Assembly (NCBI RefSeq): GCF_000212695.1
Contig: NC_015514.1
Span: forward strand, 1,116,001 to 1,180,000
Reading direction: 5' to 3'
Length of the DNA: 64,000 nucleotides
Source: Cellulomonas fimi ATCC 484
Lineage (GTDB): Bacteria; Actinomycetota; Actinomycetes; Actinomycetales; Cellulomonadaceae
A program made the translations under genes and the position numbers. The notes beneath the pieces were generated by a model, which ran no database searches, had not been told where the DNA came from, and saw nothing but the letters and a program-made list of their open reading frames with translations. Positions 35,821 to 44,105 of the stretch are shown in pieces (positions within the stretch are counted from its first letter, which is position 1; each line of letters begins with the position of its first letter).

Positions 35821-36331
35821 GGTCCCGCTCCCGGGTGGGCAGCAGGCGCCACAGCCGCGCGCCGAGGGTGAACACGACGGCGAACACCGCGCCGTAGAGC
35901 ACGAGCCACTGCCACGACGCCTCGGTCCCGACCGAGAGCTCGCCGTCCGTCGACGTGTATACCGTCGTGGCGCCGAGCGTGGTGCGGGTGAGCGTGCCGC
36001 CGCCCAGGTCGGCGAGGGTGTCCAGCGTGCCGACCGCGTACGCGACGACGAGGTACGCGACCGCGCCGACCGCGAGCGCGGCCCACGTCGCGCCCGTCGC
36101 CCAGCGCGGGACGCGGTGGTCGAGCGTCGCGAGGTATCCCTCGGCGAGCACGCGCGGGTGCCCGAGGTCGGCGACGGCGCGACGCACGCCGACGTCGTCG
36201 GCCGCCGCCGTGAGCTCGCGCCGCAGGTCGCGGACGAGCCGCTCCGAACGGGGGTAGTCCTGCACCGCCCAGGAGAAGCGGGTGAGGAAGGCCTCGCGGA
36301 CCAGCAGGTCGCGCAGCGTCAGGGTGCTCAT
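35801..36331 (-). CDS. HAAS/DUF1700-type membrane protein
   Basis: A 176-residue protein. A cytosolic N-terminal half, with [25 protein letters not shown] and the [21 protein letters not shown] block typical of HAAS domains, is followed by two hydrophobic segments (about 96-118 and 145-167) and a basic tail. Such proteins pair with PadR regulators and may act as membrane partners or anti-regulators. Its ATG overlaps the padR stop. Confidence 0.82.
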   Translation of the reverse strand: MSTLTLRDLLVREAFLTRFSWAVQDYPRSERLVRDLRRELTAAADDVGVRRAVADLGHPRVLAEGYLATLDHRVPRWATGATWAALAVGAVAYLVVAYAVGTLDTLADLGGGTLTRTTLGATTVYTSTDGELSVGTEASWQWLVLYGAVFAVVFTLGARLWRLLPTRERDLTRAPA

Positions 36332-36684
36332 CGGGTGCTCCCGGTGGGGTCGGTGGCGGGGTGGTCGAGGACGTGCGTGACGGTGGCGCTCAGGTGCTGC
36401 CACGAGCGCTGCGCGCGGGCGAGCTCGGCGAGGCCGGCGTCGGTGGGTGCGTAGTACTTGCGGGCGGGCCCGGACGGCGACGCGACGAGGCGGGAGGAGA
36501 CGCGGGCGTCGCGCTCGAGCCGGCTGAGCACGGGGTAGAGGGTGCCGGTGCCGAGGTCCTGCAGCCCGGCGTCGCGCAGGCGGGTGACGAGCTCGTAGCC
36601 GTACGACTCGTCCTCGCGCAGCAGCGCGAGCACGAGCATCGGCAGCACGCCCTTGAGCAGCTGGGGGTCGCGGTTGTCGTCCAC
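36328..36684 (-). CDS. PadR-family transcriptional regulator
   Basis: A 118-residue winged-helix protein. LKGVLPMLVLALLREDESYGYELVTRLRDAG and LGTGTLYPVLSRLERD are the PadR core, followed by the PARKYYAPTDAGLAELARAQRSW C-terminal helix for dimerisation. It is translationally coupled to the HAAS protein gene, the usual pairing. GTG start with TAGCCT ending 6 bases upstream. The spacer above it has short CTAG-containing repeats (36699-36721) that could be its operator. Confidence 0.9.
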   Translation of the reverse strand: MDDNRDPQLLKGVLPMLVLALLREDESYGYELVTRLRDAGLQDLGTGTLYPVLSRLERDARVSSRLVASPSGPARKYYAPTDAGLAELARAQRSWQHLSATVTHVLDHPATDPTGSTR

Positions 36685-36690
36685 ACGGCG

Positions 36691-36696
36691 AGGCTA
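36691..36696 (-). promoter_or_regulatory. -10 hexamer TAGCCT, leaderless promoter for padR
   Basis: It ends 6 bases before the GTG at 36684 on the minus strand. Confidence 0.6.
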
Positions 36697-36813
36697 TGCC
36701 TGCTAGCGGGCAATGACAACTAGTGCCGTAGCAGTTCACCCGGCGGTCCCTTTCGTGGGTGATTGACATGGTTTGCCGCGCCCGTTCCACTGGACCGGAA
36801 CCCAGGAGCCGCC

Positions 36814-39453
36814 ATGCCCGTCCCTGCGTCGGCCCGCCACGAGCGGCCCGAGCACCCCCGTCGCCTCGCGCACGCGCGCGCGGTCGTCCCCGGCCCGCGC
36901 CGGCACGGCCGTCGTCTCGCCGGCACCCTCGCCCTCGTCGGTGCCGTGCTGGCCGGGGGTCTCGTGGCCGCACCCGCCGGCGCCGCCGACCCCGAGCCGT
37001 TCACGTTCGTCGTGCTGCCCGACACGCAGAACTACGTGAGCACGTCGACGAACCAGGCCACGATGGGCGTGCAGACGCAGTGGATCGCCGACCACCGCGA
37101 CGACCTCGACATCGCGTTCGTCTCCCAGGTGGGCGACCTCGTCGGGGTCGACACGGCGGAGGTGCAGTGGCAGCGGGCGTCGCAGCACATGGCCGTGCTC
37201 GACGCCGCGGGCGTGCCGAACGCGGTGCTGCCGGGCAACCACGACATGGACCTCACGACGGGCGACGCGCCCCTGTTCCGGCAGTACTTCCCGCCGAGCC
37301 GGTACGCGAACGCCTCCTGGAACGGCGCCGCCGCGTCCTACGGCGGCCACCTCGGGCAGCACGTCGTCGGGCCCGACCCCGTCGACCGGCAGAACATGGA
37401 CAGCTTCGCGCTGTTCAGCGCGGGCGGCATGGACTTCCTCCTGCTCAGCCTCGAGATGAACGCCCCCGACTACGCGCTCGACTGGGGCCGGCGGGTGCTC
37501 GCCGCGTATCCCGAGCGGCGTGCGATCGTCGCGACGCACTCCTACGTCGACACCGCGGGCGGCCTGACGACGCAGGTCGCGCGGGCCGACGGCGGCAACA
37601 GCGGCCGCGCGATCTGGGAGGAGCTCGTGCGGCCCTCGTGCTCGGTCTTCCTGGTCGTCAGCGGCCACTTCAGCGAGGGCGACCTCGGAGAGGCGCGGCG
37701 CACCGACACCAACGCGTGCGGCGACCCGGTGCACGCGGTCCTCACCGACTACCAGGACCGTGCCCGCGGAGGCGACGGCTGGCTGCGGTACTACACGTTC
37801 GACCCCGCCGCCGACGAGATCCGCGCGACCACGTACTCGCCGACGCTCGACCGGTACGAGACCGACGCCGACAGCAGCTTCACGCTCCCGTACGCCATGA
37901 CGGGCGTACCGCCCGACCCCGACCCGGGGCCGCTCGCCGCCGACACGTTCGGACGCACGCTCACAGGCGGCTGGGGCGGTGCCGACACCGGCGGCGCCTG
38001 GTCCGTGGGCGGCGGCTCGAGCCGGTTCGCGGTCGGCGGCGGCACGGGGCAGCAGTCGCCCGCACCGGGCGGGACGGTCACCTCGACGCTGGGCTCGGTG
38101 CAGTCCACGGCCACCGACGTGACAGCCTCCGTCGCGCTCGACCGCATCCCGAGCAACGCGCTGTACGCGACCGTGTCAGGGCGGGTCGTCGGGTCCGGCG
38201 ACTACGGCGCGCGCCTCAAGGTGCTCGCGACGGGCGCCGTCCAGCTGCACACCGAACGCTCGGGCACGGTGCTCACGGGCGGCACGCTGCCGGGCGTCTC
38301 GCTGACCTCGGGCGAGCGGCTGCGCGTGCGGGTGCAGGTCGAGGGGACCGGCCCGACGGTCGTGCGCGTGCGCGCGTGGGAGGACGGGCAGCCCGAGCCG
38401 TCGACGTGGCAGCACACCGCGACCGACGCGACCCCGGCCCTCCAGGGTGCCGGCGGCGTGCGCCTCATGACCTACGTGAGCTCGACCACCACGGGCGGGG
38501 CGCTCACGGTCCGCTGGGACGACCTGCTCGCGACCCGCATCGGGGCGGCGCCCCCGCCGCCCCCACCCGTGAACCAGCCGCCCGTCGCGTCGTTCACGGT
38601 CGCGACGGACGGGCTCACGGTGGCCGTCGACGCGTCCGGCTCGAGCGACCCGGACGGCATCGTCGTCGCGCGGTCGTGGGCGTTCGGCGACGGCGCCACC
38701 GCGTCCGGCACGACAGCCGCACGCACCTACGCGGCGGCGGGCACCTACACCGTCACGCTGACGGTCACCGACGACGACGGGGCCGTCGCGTCCACGGCGC
38801 GGGCCGTGACCGTGAGCGCCCCGCCCCCGGTCGGCGTGCTCGCGGCCGACCCGTTCGACCGGACCGTGACCGGTGGCTGGGGCGCGGCGGCGACGGGCGG
38901 GCCCTGGACCGTCGCGGGCGGCGCGTCGCGCTTCTCGGTCGCGGCGGGCGCGGGCGCCATGCAGGTCCCGGCGGGTGCCACGCTCACCGCCGGGCTCGGC
39001 GCGGTGTCCGGCACGTCCACCGACCTCACGGCGAGCCTCGCCCTGGCCTCCGTCCCCGACGGGCCGCTGTACGCGACGCTGTCCGGCCGGGTCGTCGGCG
39101 GCGCGGACCTCGGTGCGCGGGTCAAGGTGCTCACGACGGGTGCCGTGCAGCTGCACACGGAGCGGACCGGCACGGTGCTCACGGGAGGCACCCTGCCCGG
39201 GGTGGTCCTGACGCCCGGCGCACGGCTGCGGGTCCGCGTCCAGGTGCAGGGGACGGCGCCGACGACGGTCCGTGCACGTGCGTGGCTCGAGGGCAGCCCG
39301 GAGCCGTCGACGTGGCAGTACGCCGCGACCGACGGCACCGCGGCGCTGCAGGCCGCCGGCTCCGTGCGGCTCATGTCCTACCTGTCGTCGTCCGCGACCA
39401 CCGGGCCCGTGACCGTGCGCTGGGACGACGTGCTCGTGACCCCCGCGGGGTGA
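36814..39453 (+). CDS. Secreted metallophosphoesterase with PKD domain between two copies of one C-terminal domain
   Basis: An 879-residue exported protein. Signal peptide about 1-57. Calcineurin-like phosphoesterase at about 62-365 with metal ligands in VVLPDTQNY, QVGDLVG, LPGNHDMD, VATHSY and VSGHFSEGD. Then a beta-rich domain of about 200 residues (about 373-575), a Pro linker, a PKD domain (about 588-668, ending YTVTLTVTDDDG) and a second copy of the beta-rich domain (about 675-879). Shared blocks are TGGWG, SRFXV, GAVQLHTER, GTVLTGGTLPGV and PEPSTWQ. No sorting signal or membrane anchor follows. AGGAG precedes the ATG. The enzyme substrate is unknown; a phosphodiester or nucleotide outside the cell is likely. 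Confidence 0.9.
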   Translation: MPVPASARHERPEHPRRLAHARAVVPGPRRHGRRLAGTLALVGAVLAGGLVAAPAGAADPEPFTFVVLPDTQNYVSTSTNQATMGVQTQWIADHRDDLDIAFVSQVGDLVGVDTAEVQWQRASQHMAVLDAAGVPNAVLPGNHDMDLTTGDAPLFRQYFPPSRYANASWNGAAASYGGHLGQHVVGPDPVDRQNMDSFALFSAGGMDFLLLSLEMNAPDYALDWGRRVLAAYPERRAIVATHSYVDTAGGLTTQVARADGGNSGRAIWEELVRPSCSVFLVVSGHFSEGDLGEARRTDTNACGDPVHAVLTDYQDRARGGDGWLRYYTFDPAADEIRATTYSPTLDRYETDADSSFTLPYAMTGVPPDPDPGPLAADTFGRTLTGGWGGADTGGAWSVGGGSSRFAVGGGTGQQSPAPGGTVTSTLGSVQSTATDVTASVALDRIPSNALYATVSGRVVGSGDYGARLKVLATGAVQLHTERSGTVLTGGTLPGVSLTSGERLRVRVQVEGTGPTVVRVRAWEDGQPEPSTWQHTATDATPALQGAGGVRLMTYVSSTTTGGALTVRWDDLLATRIGAAPPPPPPVNQPPVASFTVATDGLTVAVDASGSSDPDGIVVARSWAFGDGATASGTTAARTYAAAGTYTVTLTVTDDDGAVASTARAVTVSAPPPVGVLAADPFDRTVTGGWGAAATGGPWTVAGGASRFSVAAGAGAMQVPAGATLTAGLGAVSGTSTDLTASLALASVPDGPLYATLSGRVVGGADLGARVKVLTTGAVQLHTERTGTVLTGGTLPGVVLTPGARLRVRVQVQGTAPTTVRARAWLEGSPEPSTWQYAATDGTAALQAAGSVRLMSYLSSSATTGPVTVRWDDVLVTPAG

Positions 39454-39487
39454 CCGCACGGGCCCTGGTCGCCCTGGGGGTCGGCGG

Positions 39488-40219
39488 TCAGGCCGACGCC
39501 GCGCCGGCCGGGGCGTCGGGGGCCTCGGTCTCGAGCATCACCCGCGCGTCCGCCGCCGCGCGCAGGATGCTGTCGCTGACCAGGTCCATGAACCGCGCCA
39601 TGCTGGCGAGGCGCATCCCGGCGGGTGTGTCGGGCCCGACCAGCTGGGCGCCCTGGCGGGACGCCTCGGCGAGGTCGGCGTTGGTCCGGGCCGCCGTGAG
39701 GAGCGAGCGGAACCAGACGTCCCCGTCGGCCACGTAGCGCTCGCGGCGGCCCGCGACGCGCTCGCGCAGGACCAGGCCGTGCGTCTCGAGCCCGGCGATC
39801 GCCTTGGAGACCGCCGACGGGCTCACGCCGAGTCGCTGCACGAGATCCGCGGCGGTGAGTCCCGAGTCGTTGCTGAGGTACAGGCACATGAGCACGCCCG
39901 CGGGGGTGCGCGGCAGGCCGGACTGCATGAGCAGCGTCGTGAACCACTCCTCGAACTCGCGCAGCGCGTGCGCGTCGCCCGACCGCGCGGGTGACGGCGC
40001 AGCGGGTGCCGTGGCGGGACGGCGGCGCGCGCGACGCGCGGCCGCGCGCTGCGCCAGGTCGGCGCGGTAGGAGCCGGGGCCGCCGTTGCGCAGGACCTCG
40101 CGCGTGACGGTCGAGGTCGGGCGGTCGAGCCGCCGGGCGATCTCGGCGTACGTCAGGTCGTCAGAGAGCCCCAGCGCGATCTGCTGGCGCTCGGGCTGCG
40201 TGAGCCGGCCCCCGGGCAT
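39488..40219 (-). CDS. Hybrid regulator: IS30-type HTH fused to MarR/GbsR-like winged helix
   Basis: A 243-residue protein. Residues 5-48 (LTQPERQQIALGLSDDLTYAEIARRLDRPTSTVTREVLRNGG in pieces) form a helix-turn-helix like that of IS30 transposases. A basic Arg/Ala/Pro linker follows (50-82). Residues 88-190 form a MarR/GbsR-type winged helix (GVLMCLYLSNDSGLTAADLVQRLGVSPSAVSKAIAGLETHGLVLRER). There is no transposase catalytic domain. It is divergent from the DUF4097-ABC operon and likely controls it through the palindromes at 40268-40402. AAGGAGG precedes the ATG. Confidence 0.82.
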   Translation of the reverse strand: MPGGRLTQPERQQIALGLSDDLTYAEIARRLDRPTSTVTREVLRNGGPGSYRADLAQRAAARRARRRPATAPAAPSPARSGDAHALREFEEWFTTLLMQSGLPRTPAGVLMCLYLSNDSGLTAADLVQRLGVSPSAVSKAIAGLETHGLVLRERVAGRRERYVADGDVWFRSLLTAARTNADLAEASRQGAQLVGPDTPAGMRLASMARFMDLVSDSILRAAADARVMLETEAPDAPAGAASA

Positions 40220-40267
40220 GCGGTCCTCCTTCGTCGCTGGGGGCGACAGTAGCGTTCTCGGACACCC

Positions 40268-40376
40268 AATGCAACGCGGTGCGCCGAGGCGTGTTGCATT
40301 GCGTGGTGGCCTGGTGCAACGAAAAGGTCCGGCTGACCTGCGGTAACGGCGTTCCGATGCAACAAGGATGTTGCGT
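40268..40376. promoter_or_regulatory. Cluster of TGCAAC/GTTGCA operator-like motifs
   Basis: Five copies of TGCAAC in either direction occur: an 8-bp dyad AATGCAAC/GTTGCATT (40268-40275 and 40293-40300), a single TGCAAC at 40315-40320, and a near-perfect dyad ATGCAACA-N4-TGTTGCGT (40357-40376). They lie in a less GC-rich divergent spacer and are probable repressor sites. Confidence 0.6.
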
Positions 40377-40382
40377 GCCTAG

Positions 40383-40402
40383 GAAACGCTACGTAGCGTT
40401 TC
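40383..40402. promoter_or_regulatory. 20-bp perfect palindrome (operator)
   Basis: The perfect inverted repeat GAAACGCTACGTAGCGTTTC lies 46 bases before the DUF4097 start. A related half site, GTAGCGTT, occurs at 40249-40256 near the regulator's own start. The length and symmetry are typical of a dimeric regulator site. Confidence 0.7.
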
Positions 40403-40448
40403 GCACATCGGAAACACACCGACCCGCACCGCAGACCGAGGAGACACC

Positions 40449-41108
40449 GTGCACACCTTCGCCACGCCGCACCCGCTGTCCGTCGCCGTCGACGTCCCCG
40501 CCGGTCGCGTGCGGCTCGTCGCCGGACCGCGCACCGACACGACCGTCGAGCTGCGCCCGACCGACCCGTCCCGCCGACGGGACACCGCCGCCGCCGAACG
40601 CACCGACGTCGAGCTGCGTGAGGGCGTCCTGCGCATCACGACGCCGGTCCGGCACGAGCTGCTCGGTCCGTCCGGGCAGGTCGACGTGACCGTGCACCTG
40701 CCTGCCGGCTCGGACGTCCGTGTGGACGGCAGCGCCCAGACCCAGGCCGTCGGGCGGCTCGGCGACGTCACGGTCGCGGGCTCCTACGGCGCGGTGACCC
40801 TCGACGAGGTCGCCACCGCGCGGATCACCGCGGCCGCGGGCGACGTCGTGGTCGGCCGCCTGGCCGGTCCCGCCGAGATCGCCACGACCAAGGGCGACGT
40901 CCGGGTCTCCGAGGCCCACGGCGGGCGGGTCGTGCTCAGCACGCAGATGGGCGACATCGACGTGACCGCCGCGGCCGGCGTCGCCGCGACGCTCGACGCG
41001 GGCACAGCCCTCGGGCGCGTGAGCGACGCGCTGCGCACGGACGGCACGCCGCAGCTCGCCGTCACCGCCACCACGAGCCTCGGCGACATCACGGCCCGGA
41101 GCCTCTGA
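40449..41108 (+). CDS. DUF4097-family beta-strand repeat protein
   Basis: A 219-residue protein predicted to form a right-handed beta helix, built from repeats such as GDVTVAGSYGAVTL, GDVVVGRLAGPAEI, GDVRVSEAHGGRVVL and GDIDVTAAAG. It has no signal peptide or membrane segment, so it is probably cytosolic. Family members often sit beside regulators and ABC exporters; the molecular role is unknown. The start is GTG with GAGGAG 6 bases upstream. It heads an operon with the two ABC genes. Confidence 0.85.
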   Translation: MHTFATPHPLSVAVDVPAGRVRLVAGPRTDTTVELRPTDPSRRRDTAAAERTDVELREGVLRITTPVRHELLGPSGQVDVTVHLPAGSDVRVDGSAQTQAVGRLGDVTVAGSYGAVTLDEVATARITAAAGDVVVGRLAGPAEIATTKGDVRVSEAHGGRVVLSTQMGDIDVTAAAGVAATLDAGTALGRVSDALRTDGTPQLAVTATTSLGDITARSL

Positions 41109-41155
41109 CCGGGCCGCGCCACGGCACACCACCCACCGCCACCGAAGGAGCTCCC

Positions 41156-41989
41156 ATGCCCACCACCCTCGCCAGGCCGGCGATCGAGATCGCCGGCCTG
41201 CGCAAGACCTACCGCTCGTCGTCCGGCGAGCAGGTCGTGCTCGACGACGTCGACCTCGTCGTGCCGGCCGGGACCGTCACCGCGCTGCTCGGCCCGAACG
41301 GCGCGGGCAAGACCACGACCGTCGGCATCCTGTCGACGCTCCTGCGCGCCGACGCCGGCGTCGTCCGCGTCGCCGGGTACGACGTGGTGCGCGAGGCCGA
41401 CGCGGTGCGCGCGTCGATCGGCGTGACGGGCCAGATCACGGCCGTCGACGACCTGCTCACGGGCGCCGAGAACCTGCGTCTCATGGCGCGGCTGCACCAC
41501 CTGGGACGTGCCGAGGGGCAGCGCCGGACCACCGAGCTGCTCGAGCGCTTCGACCTCGCGGACGCCGCGGGCAAGCCGGTCGCGACGTACTCGGGCGGCA
41601 TGAAGCGCAAGCTCGACCTCGCCCTGACGCTCGTGGGCGCACCGTCCGTGGTCTTCCTCGACGAGCCGACGACAGGGCTCGACCCGCGCAGCCGGCGAGC
41701 GCTGTGGGACGAGGTGCGGGCGCTGGTCGCCGCGGGCACCACGATCCTGCTCACCACGCAGTACCTGGAGGAGGCCGACCAGCTCGCCGACTCCGTCGCG
41801 GTCCTGCACCAGGGGCGGGTCGTCGCGCAGGGCACGCCGGCCGAGCTCAAGCAGGTGCACGACGCCGGCTCGCTCGACGAGGTGTTCCTCGCGCTCACCG
41901 CGCCGCCCTCCGACACCGACCCCGATCCCGACACCCGCACCGGCGCCCGCACGGGCACCGTCTCGACCGACGAGGAGACCGTCCGATGA
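41156..41989 (+). CDS. ABC transporter ATP-binding protein, DrrA-like
   Basis: A 277-residue ATPase. Walker A GPNGAGKTTT, Q-loop TGQITAVDDLLTGAENL, signature YSGGMKRKLDLA, Walker B VVFLDEPTTGLD, and TTQYLEEADQLADSVAVL match the daunorubicin-resistance (DrrA) group that energises export. It ends with an Asp/Thr-rich tail overlapping the permease start (ATGA). It works with the permease at 41986. Confidence 0.93.
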   Translation: MPTTLARPAIEIAGLRKTYRSSSGEQVVLDDVDLVVPAGTVTALLGPNGAGKTTTVGILSTLLRADAGVVRVAGYDVVREADAVRASIGVTGQITAVDDLLTGAENLRLMARLHHLGRAEGQRRTTELLERFDLADAAGKPVATYSGGMKRKLDLALTLVGAPSVVFLDEPTTGLDPRSRRALWDEVRALVAAGTTILLTTQYLEEADQLADSVAVLHQGRVVAQGTPAELKQVHDAGSLDEVFLALTAPPSDTDPDPDTRTGARTGTVSTDEETVR

Positions 41990-42822
41990 CCGCCGTCGCC
42001 ACGACCCTGCCCGCGACCGCCCGCCCGCGCCCGGTGGCCGACGTCGCCACGATGGTCGGCCGCAGCCTGCTGCGGGCCGTGCGCTACCCGGGGCTGACGG
42101 TCTTCCTCGTCCTCGGCCCGATCCTCATGCTCGTGCTGTTCGTGTACGTCTTCGGCGGGGCGTTCGGGGCCGGCGTCGCGCCGGGCGTCGAGCCCGGCGC
42201 GGACGGCCGCGCCGCGTACCTGGACTACATCGCGCCGAGCCTGCTGGTCCTCACGGTGGTCGGCGGCGCGACGTCGGTGGCGACGAGCGCGGCCATGGAC
42301 GCCGCGGGCGGCATCATGGCGCGGTTCCGCACCATGCCGATCGCGCCGGGGTCGGTGCTCTCGGGCCAGGTCGTCGGGTTCCTGCTGCAGGCGCTGGTCG
42401 CGGTGGCGCTCGTGCTCGGCGCGGCCGTCGCCATGGGCTACCGGCCCGAGGCCGACGCGCTGGACTGGCTGGCCCTGCTCGGCGTCCTGTCCGCCGTCGG
42501 GCTCGCGCTCAACTGGCTGTGCGTCGCGCTGGGCCTGAACGCGCGCAGCGTCGAGACGGCGAGCAACGCGCCGCTGATCCTGCTGATCCTGCCGTTCCTC
42601 GGCAGCGGCTTCGTGCCGGTCGAGACGATGCCGACGGCGGTGCGCTGGTTCGCCGAGCACCAGCCGTTCACGCCGATCATCGAGACGGTCCGCGGGCTGC
42701 TCGCGGGCGGCGAGGGCCTGGAGGGGGCCGTCGTCGTGCAGGCGCTGGCCTGGTGCGCCGTGCTGGGCGTCGCCGGCTACGTGTGGGCGCGCTCGCTCTA
42801 CCGCCGCGAGCGCCGCGCCTGA
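41986..42822 (+). CDS. ABC-2 type transporter permease
   Basis: A 278-residue membrane protein with six predicted helices in the ABC-2 arrangement. LLRAVRYPGLTVFLVLGPILMLVLFVYVFGGAFG is at the start. AAGGIMARFRTMPIAPGSVLSGQVVG and the late PFLGSGFVPVETMPTAVRWFAEHQPFTPIIETVRGLL are DrrB family blocks. It forms the pore for the ATPase upstream. Cargo could be a drug, lipid or peptide; nothing in the sequence decides. Confidence 0.92.
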   Translation: MTAVATTLPATARPRPVADVATMVGRSLLRAVRYPGLTVFLVLGPILMLVLFVYVFGGAFGAGVAPGVEPGADGRAAYLDYIAPSLLVLTVVGGATSVATSAAMDAAGGIMARFRTMPIAPGSVLSGQVVGFLLQALVAVALVLGAAVAMGYRPEADALDWLALLGVLSAVGLALNWLCVALGLNARSVETASNAPLILLILPFLGSGFVPVETMPTAVRWFAEHQPFTPIIETVRGLLAGGEGLEGAVVVQALAWCAVLGVAGYVWARSLYRRERRA

Positions 42823-42829
42823 CCGACCG

Positions 42830-42874
42830 GCCGCGGGGGTCGCACCGGAGCAGCTCCGGAGCGGCCCCCGCGGC
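42830..42874. terminator. Strong bidirectional terminator after the ABC operon
   Basis: A 14-bp stem with one G-T wobble (42830-42843 with 42861-42874) encloses a perfect 6-bp inner stem (CCGGAG/CTCCGG). It separates the convergent permease and ligase genes. Confidence 0.82.
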
Positions 42875-42956
42875 GTGCGTCGGCGCCGGGTGCGCTCGTG
42901 CCGTGCCGTGCCGTGCCCGCGCGAGCACGTGTGCCCGCGCCGCCCGTGCCCAGGCG

Positions 42957-44105
42957 TCAGAGGGGCCGGCCCGCCGCCATCTCCGCGACGAGCGAGCGGA
43001 CGACGGCGTCGAGCTCGCCCGCGTTGCGCCGCGCCACCGCGCGCTGCCGCTGGTAGGACGCGCCGCGGCGCAGCACGACACGCACCTGGTCGAGCTCCTC
43101 GCTGCAGCCGAGCCGCTCCGCGACGGGCGCGAGCTCCACGAGCCACCGGGAGACCGCGTCCGTGACGAGCTCCTCGTCACCCGCGGCGTTCGTGATGATG
43201 ATCGCGTCCATGCCGTACCGGGCCGAGCGCCACTTGTTCTCCTGCGCGAACCACGGCGGCATGGTCGGCAGGGTCTCGCCGCGGTCGAGCATCGTCGAGA
43301 AGTGCTCCACGAGGCAGTGCGTGAGGGCCGAGATCGCGGTGACCTCGAGCAGGTTGGTCGCGCCGTCGGCGATCCGCATCTCGAGCGTCCCGAACCGTGG
43401 CGCGGGCCGGATGTCCCACCGGACCTCGTCGAACTGGTCGATGACGCCGGTGTGCAGCATGTCGCCGACGTACTGCTCGAGCTCCTCCCACCGCGCGAAG
43501 CCGAACGGCAGCCCCGCGGTCGGCAGCTGCTGGAACAGCAGCGCACGGTTCGACGCGTAGCCCGTGTCCTTGCCGCCCCAGAACGGGGACGACGCCGACA
43601 GGGACTGCAGGTGCGGGAACACCGTGAGCATCGCGCGCGACAGCGGCAGCACCTTGTCGCGGTCCTCGATGCCGACGTGCACGTGCACGCCGAAGATGAG
43701 CATCTGCCGGCCCCACCACTGCGTCCGGTCGATGAGCGTCGCGTACCGCTGCTTGTCGGAGACCTTCTGCTGCGCCCAGTTCGCGAACGGGTGCGTCCCG
43801 CCGCCCATGAGCTGGATGCGCAGCGGCTCCGCGGCGGCGGCGACCTCGTCGAGGGCCCGCCGCAGGTCCTCGCCGGCCTGCCCGACGGTGCGGCACACCC
43901 CGGAGGACACCTCGACGGTGTTGAGCAGCAGCTCCTGCTTGATGGACGGGTGGTCGCTCCCGTCCGCCGGGCGCACCGCGTCGAAGATCGACTGCGCCGC
44001 CTGCCGCAGGTCGCCGGAGTCGGCGTCGACGAGCGCGACCTCCCACTCCAGCCCGACCGTGGAGCGCTCGGAGCGGGCGAACGGCAGCGTGACCGGGGCC
44101 GCCAT
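42957..44105 (-). CDS. Carboxylate-amine ligase, YbdK-type (glutamate-cysteine ligase 2 family)
   Basis: A 382-residue protein. TVGLEWEVALVDADSG, ELLLNTVEVSSGVC, GGGTHPFANW, FGVHVHVGIEDRDKVLPL and APRFGTLEMRIADG match the GCS2/YbdK family, which ligates glutamate to cysteine or another amine using ATP. Actinobacteria rely on mycothiol, so true glutathione synthesis is doubtful and the product is uncertain. The ATG overlaps the TGA of the upstream methyltransferase/THUMP-like frame, suggesting coupling. Confidence 0.88.
   Translation of the reverse strand: MAAPVTLPFARSERSTVGLEWEVALVDADSGDLRQAAQSIFDAVRPADGSDHPSIKQELLLNTVEVSSGVCRTVGQAGEDLRRALDEVAAAAEPLRIQLMGGGTHPFANWAQQKVSDKQRYATLIDRTQWWGRQMLIFGVHVHVGIEDRDKVLPLSRAMLTVFPHLQSLSASSPFWGGKDTGYASNRALLFQQLPTAGLPFGFARWEELEQYVGDMLHTGVIDQFDEVRWDIRPAPRFGTLEMRIADGATNLLEVTAISALTHCLVEHFSTMLDRGETLPTMPPWFAQENKWRSARYGMDAIIITNAAGDEELVTDAVSRWLVELAPVAERLGCSEELDQVRVVLRRGASYQRQRAVARRNAGELDAVVRSLVAEMAAGRPL

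Noticed and set aside
39488..40219. IS30 insertion sequence remnant
   Set aside because: Only the HTH resembles IS30; there are no terminal inverted repeats, no DDE catalytic region and no target duplication, and a winged helix follows in frame.
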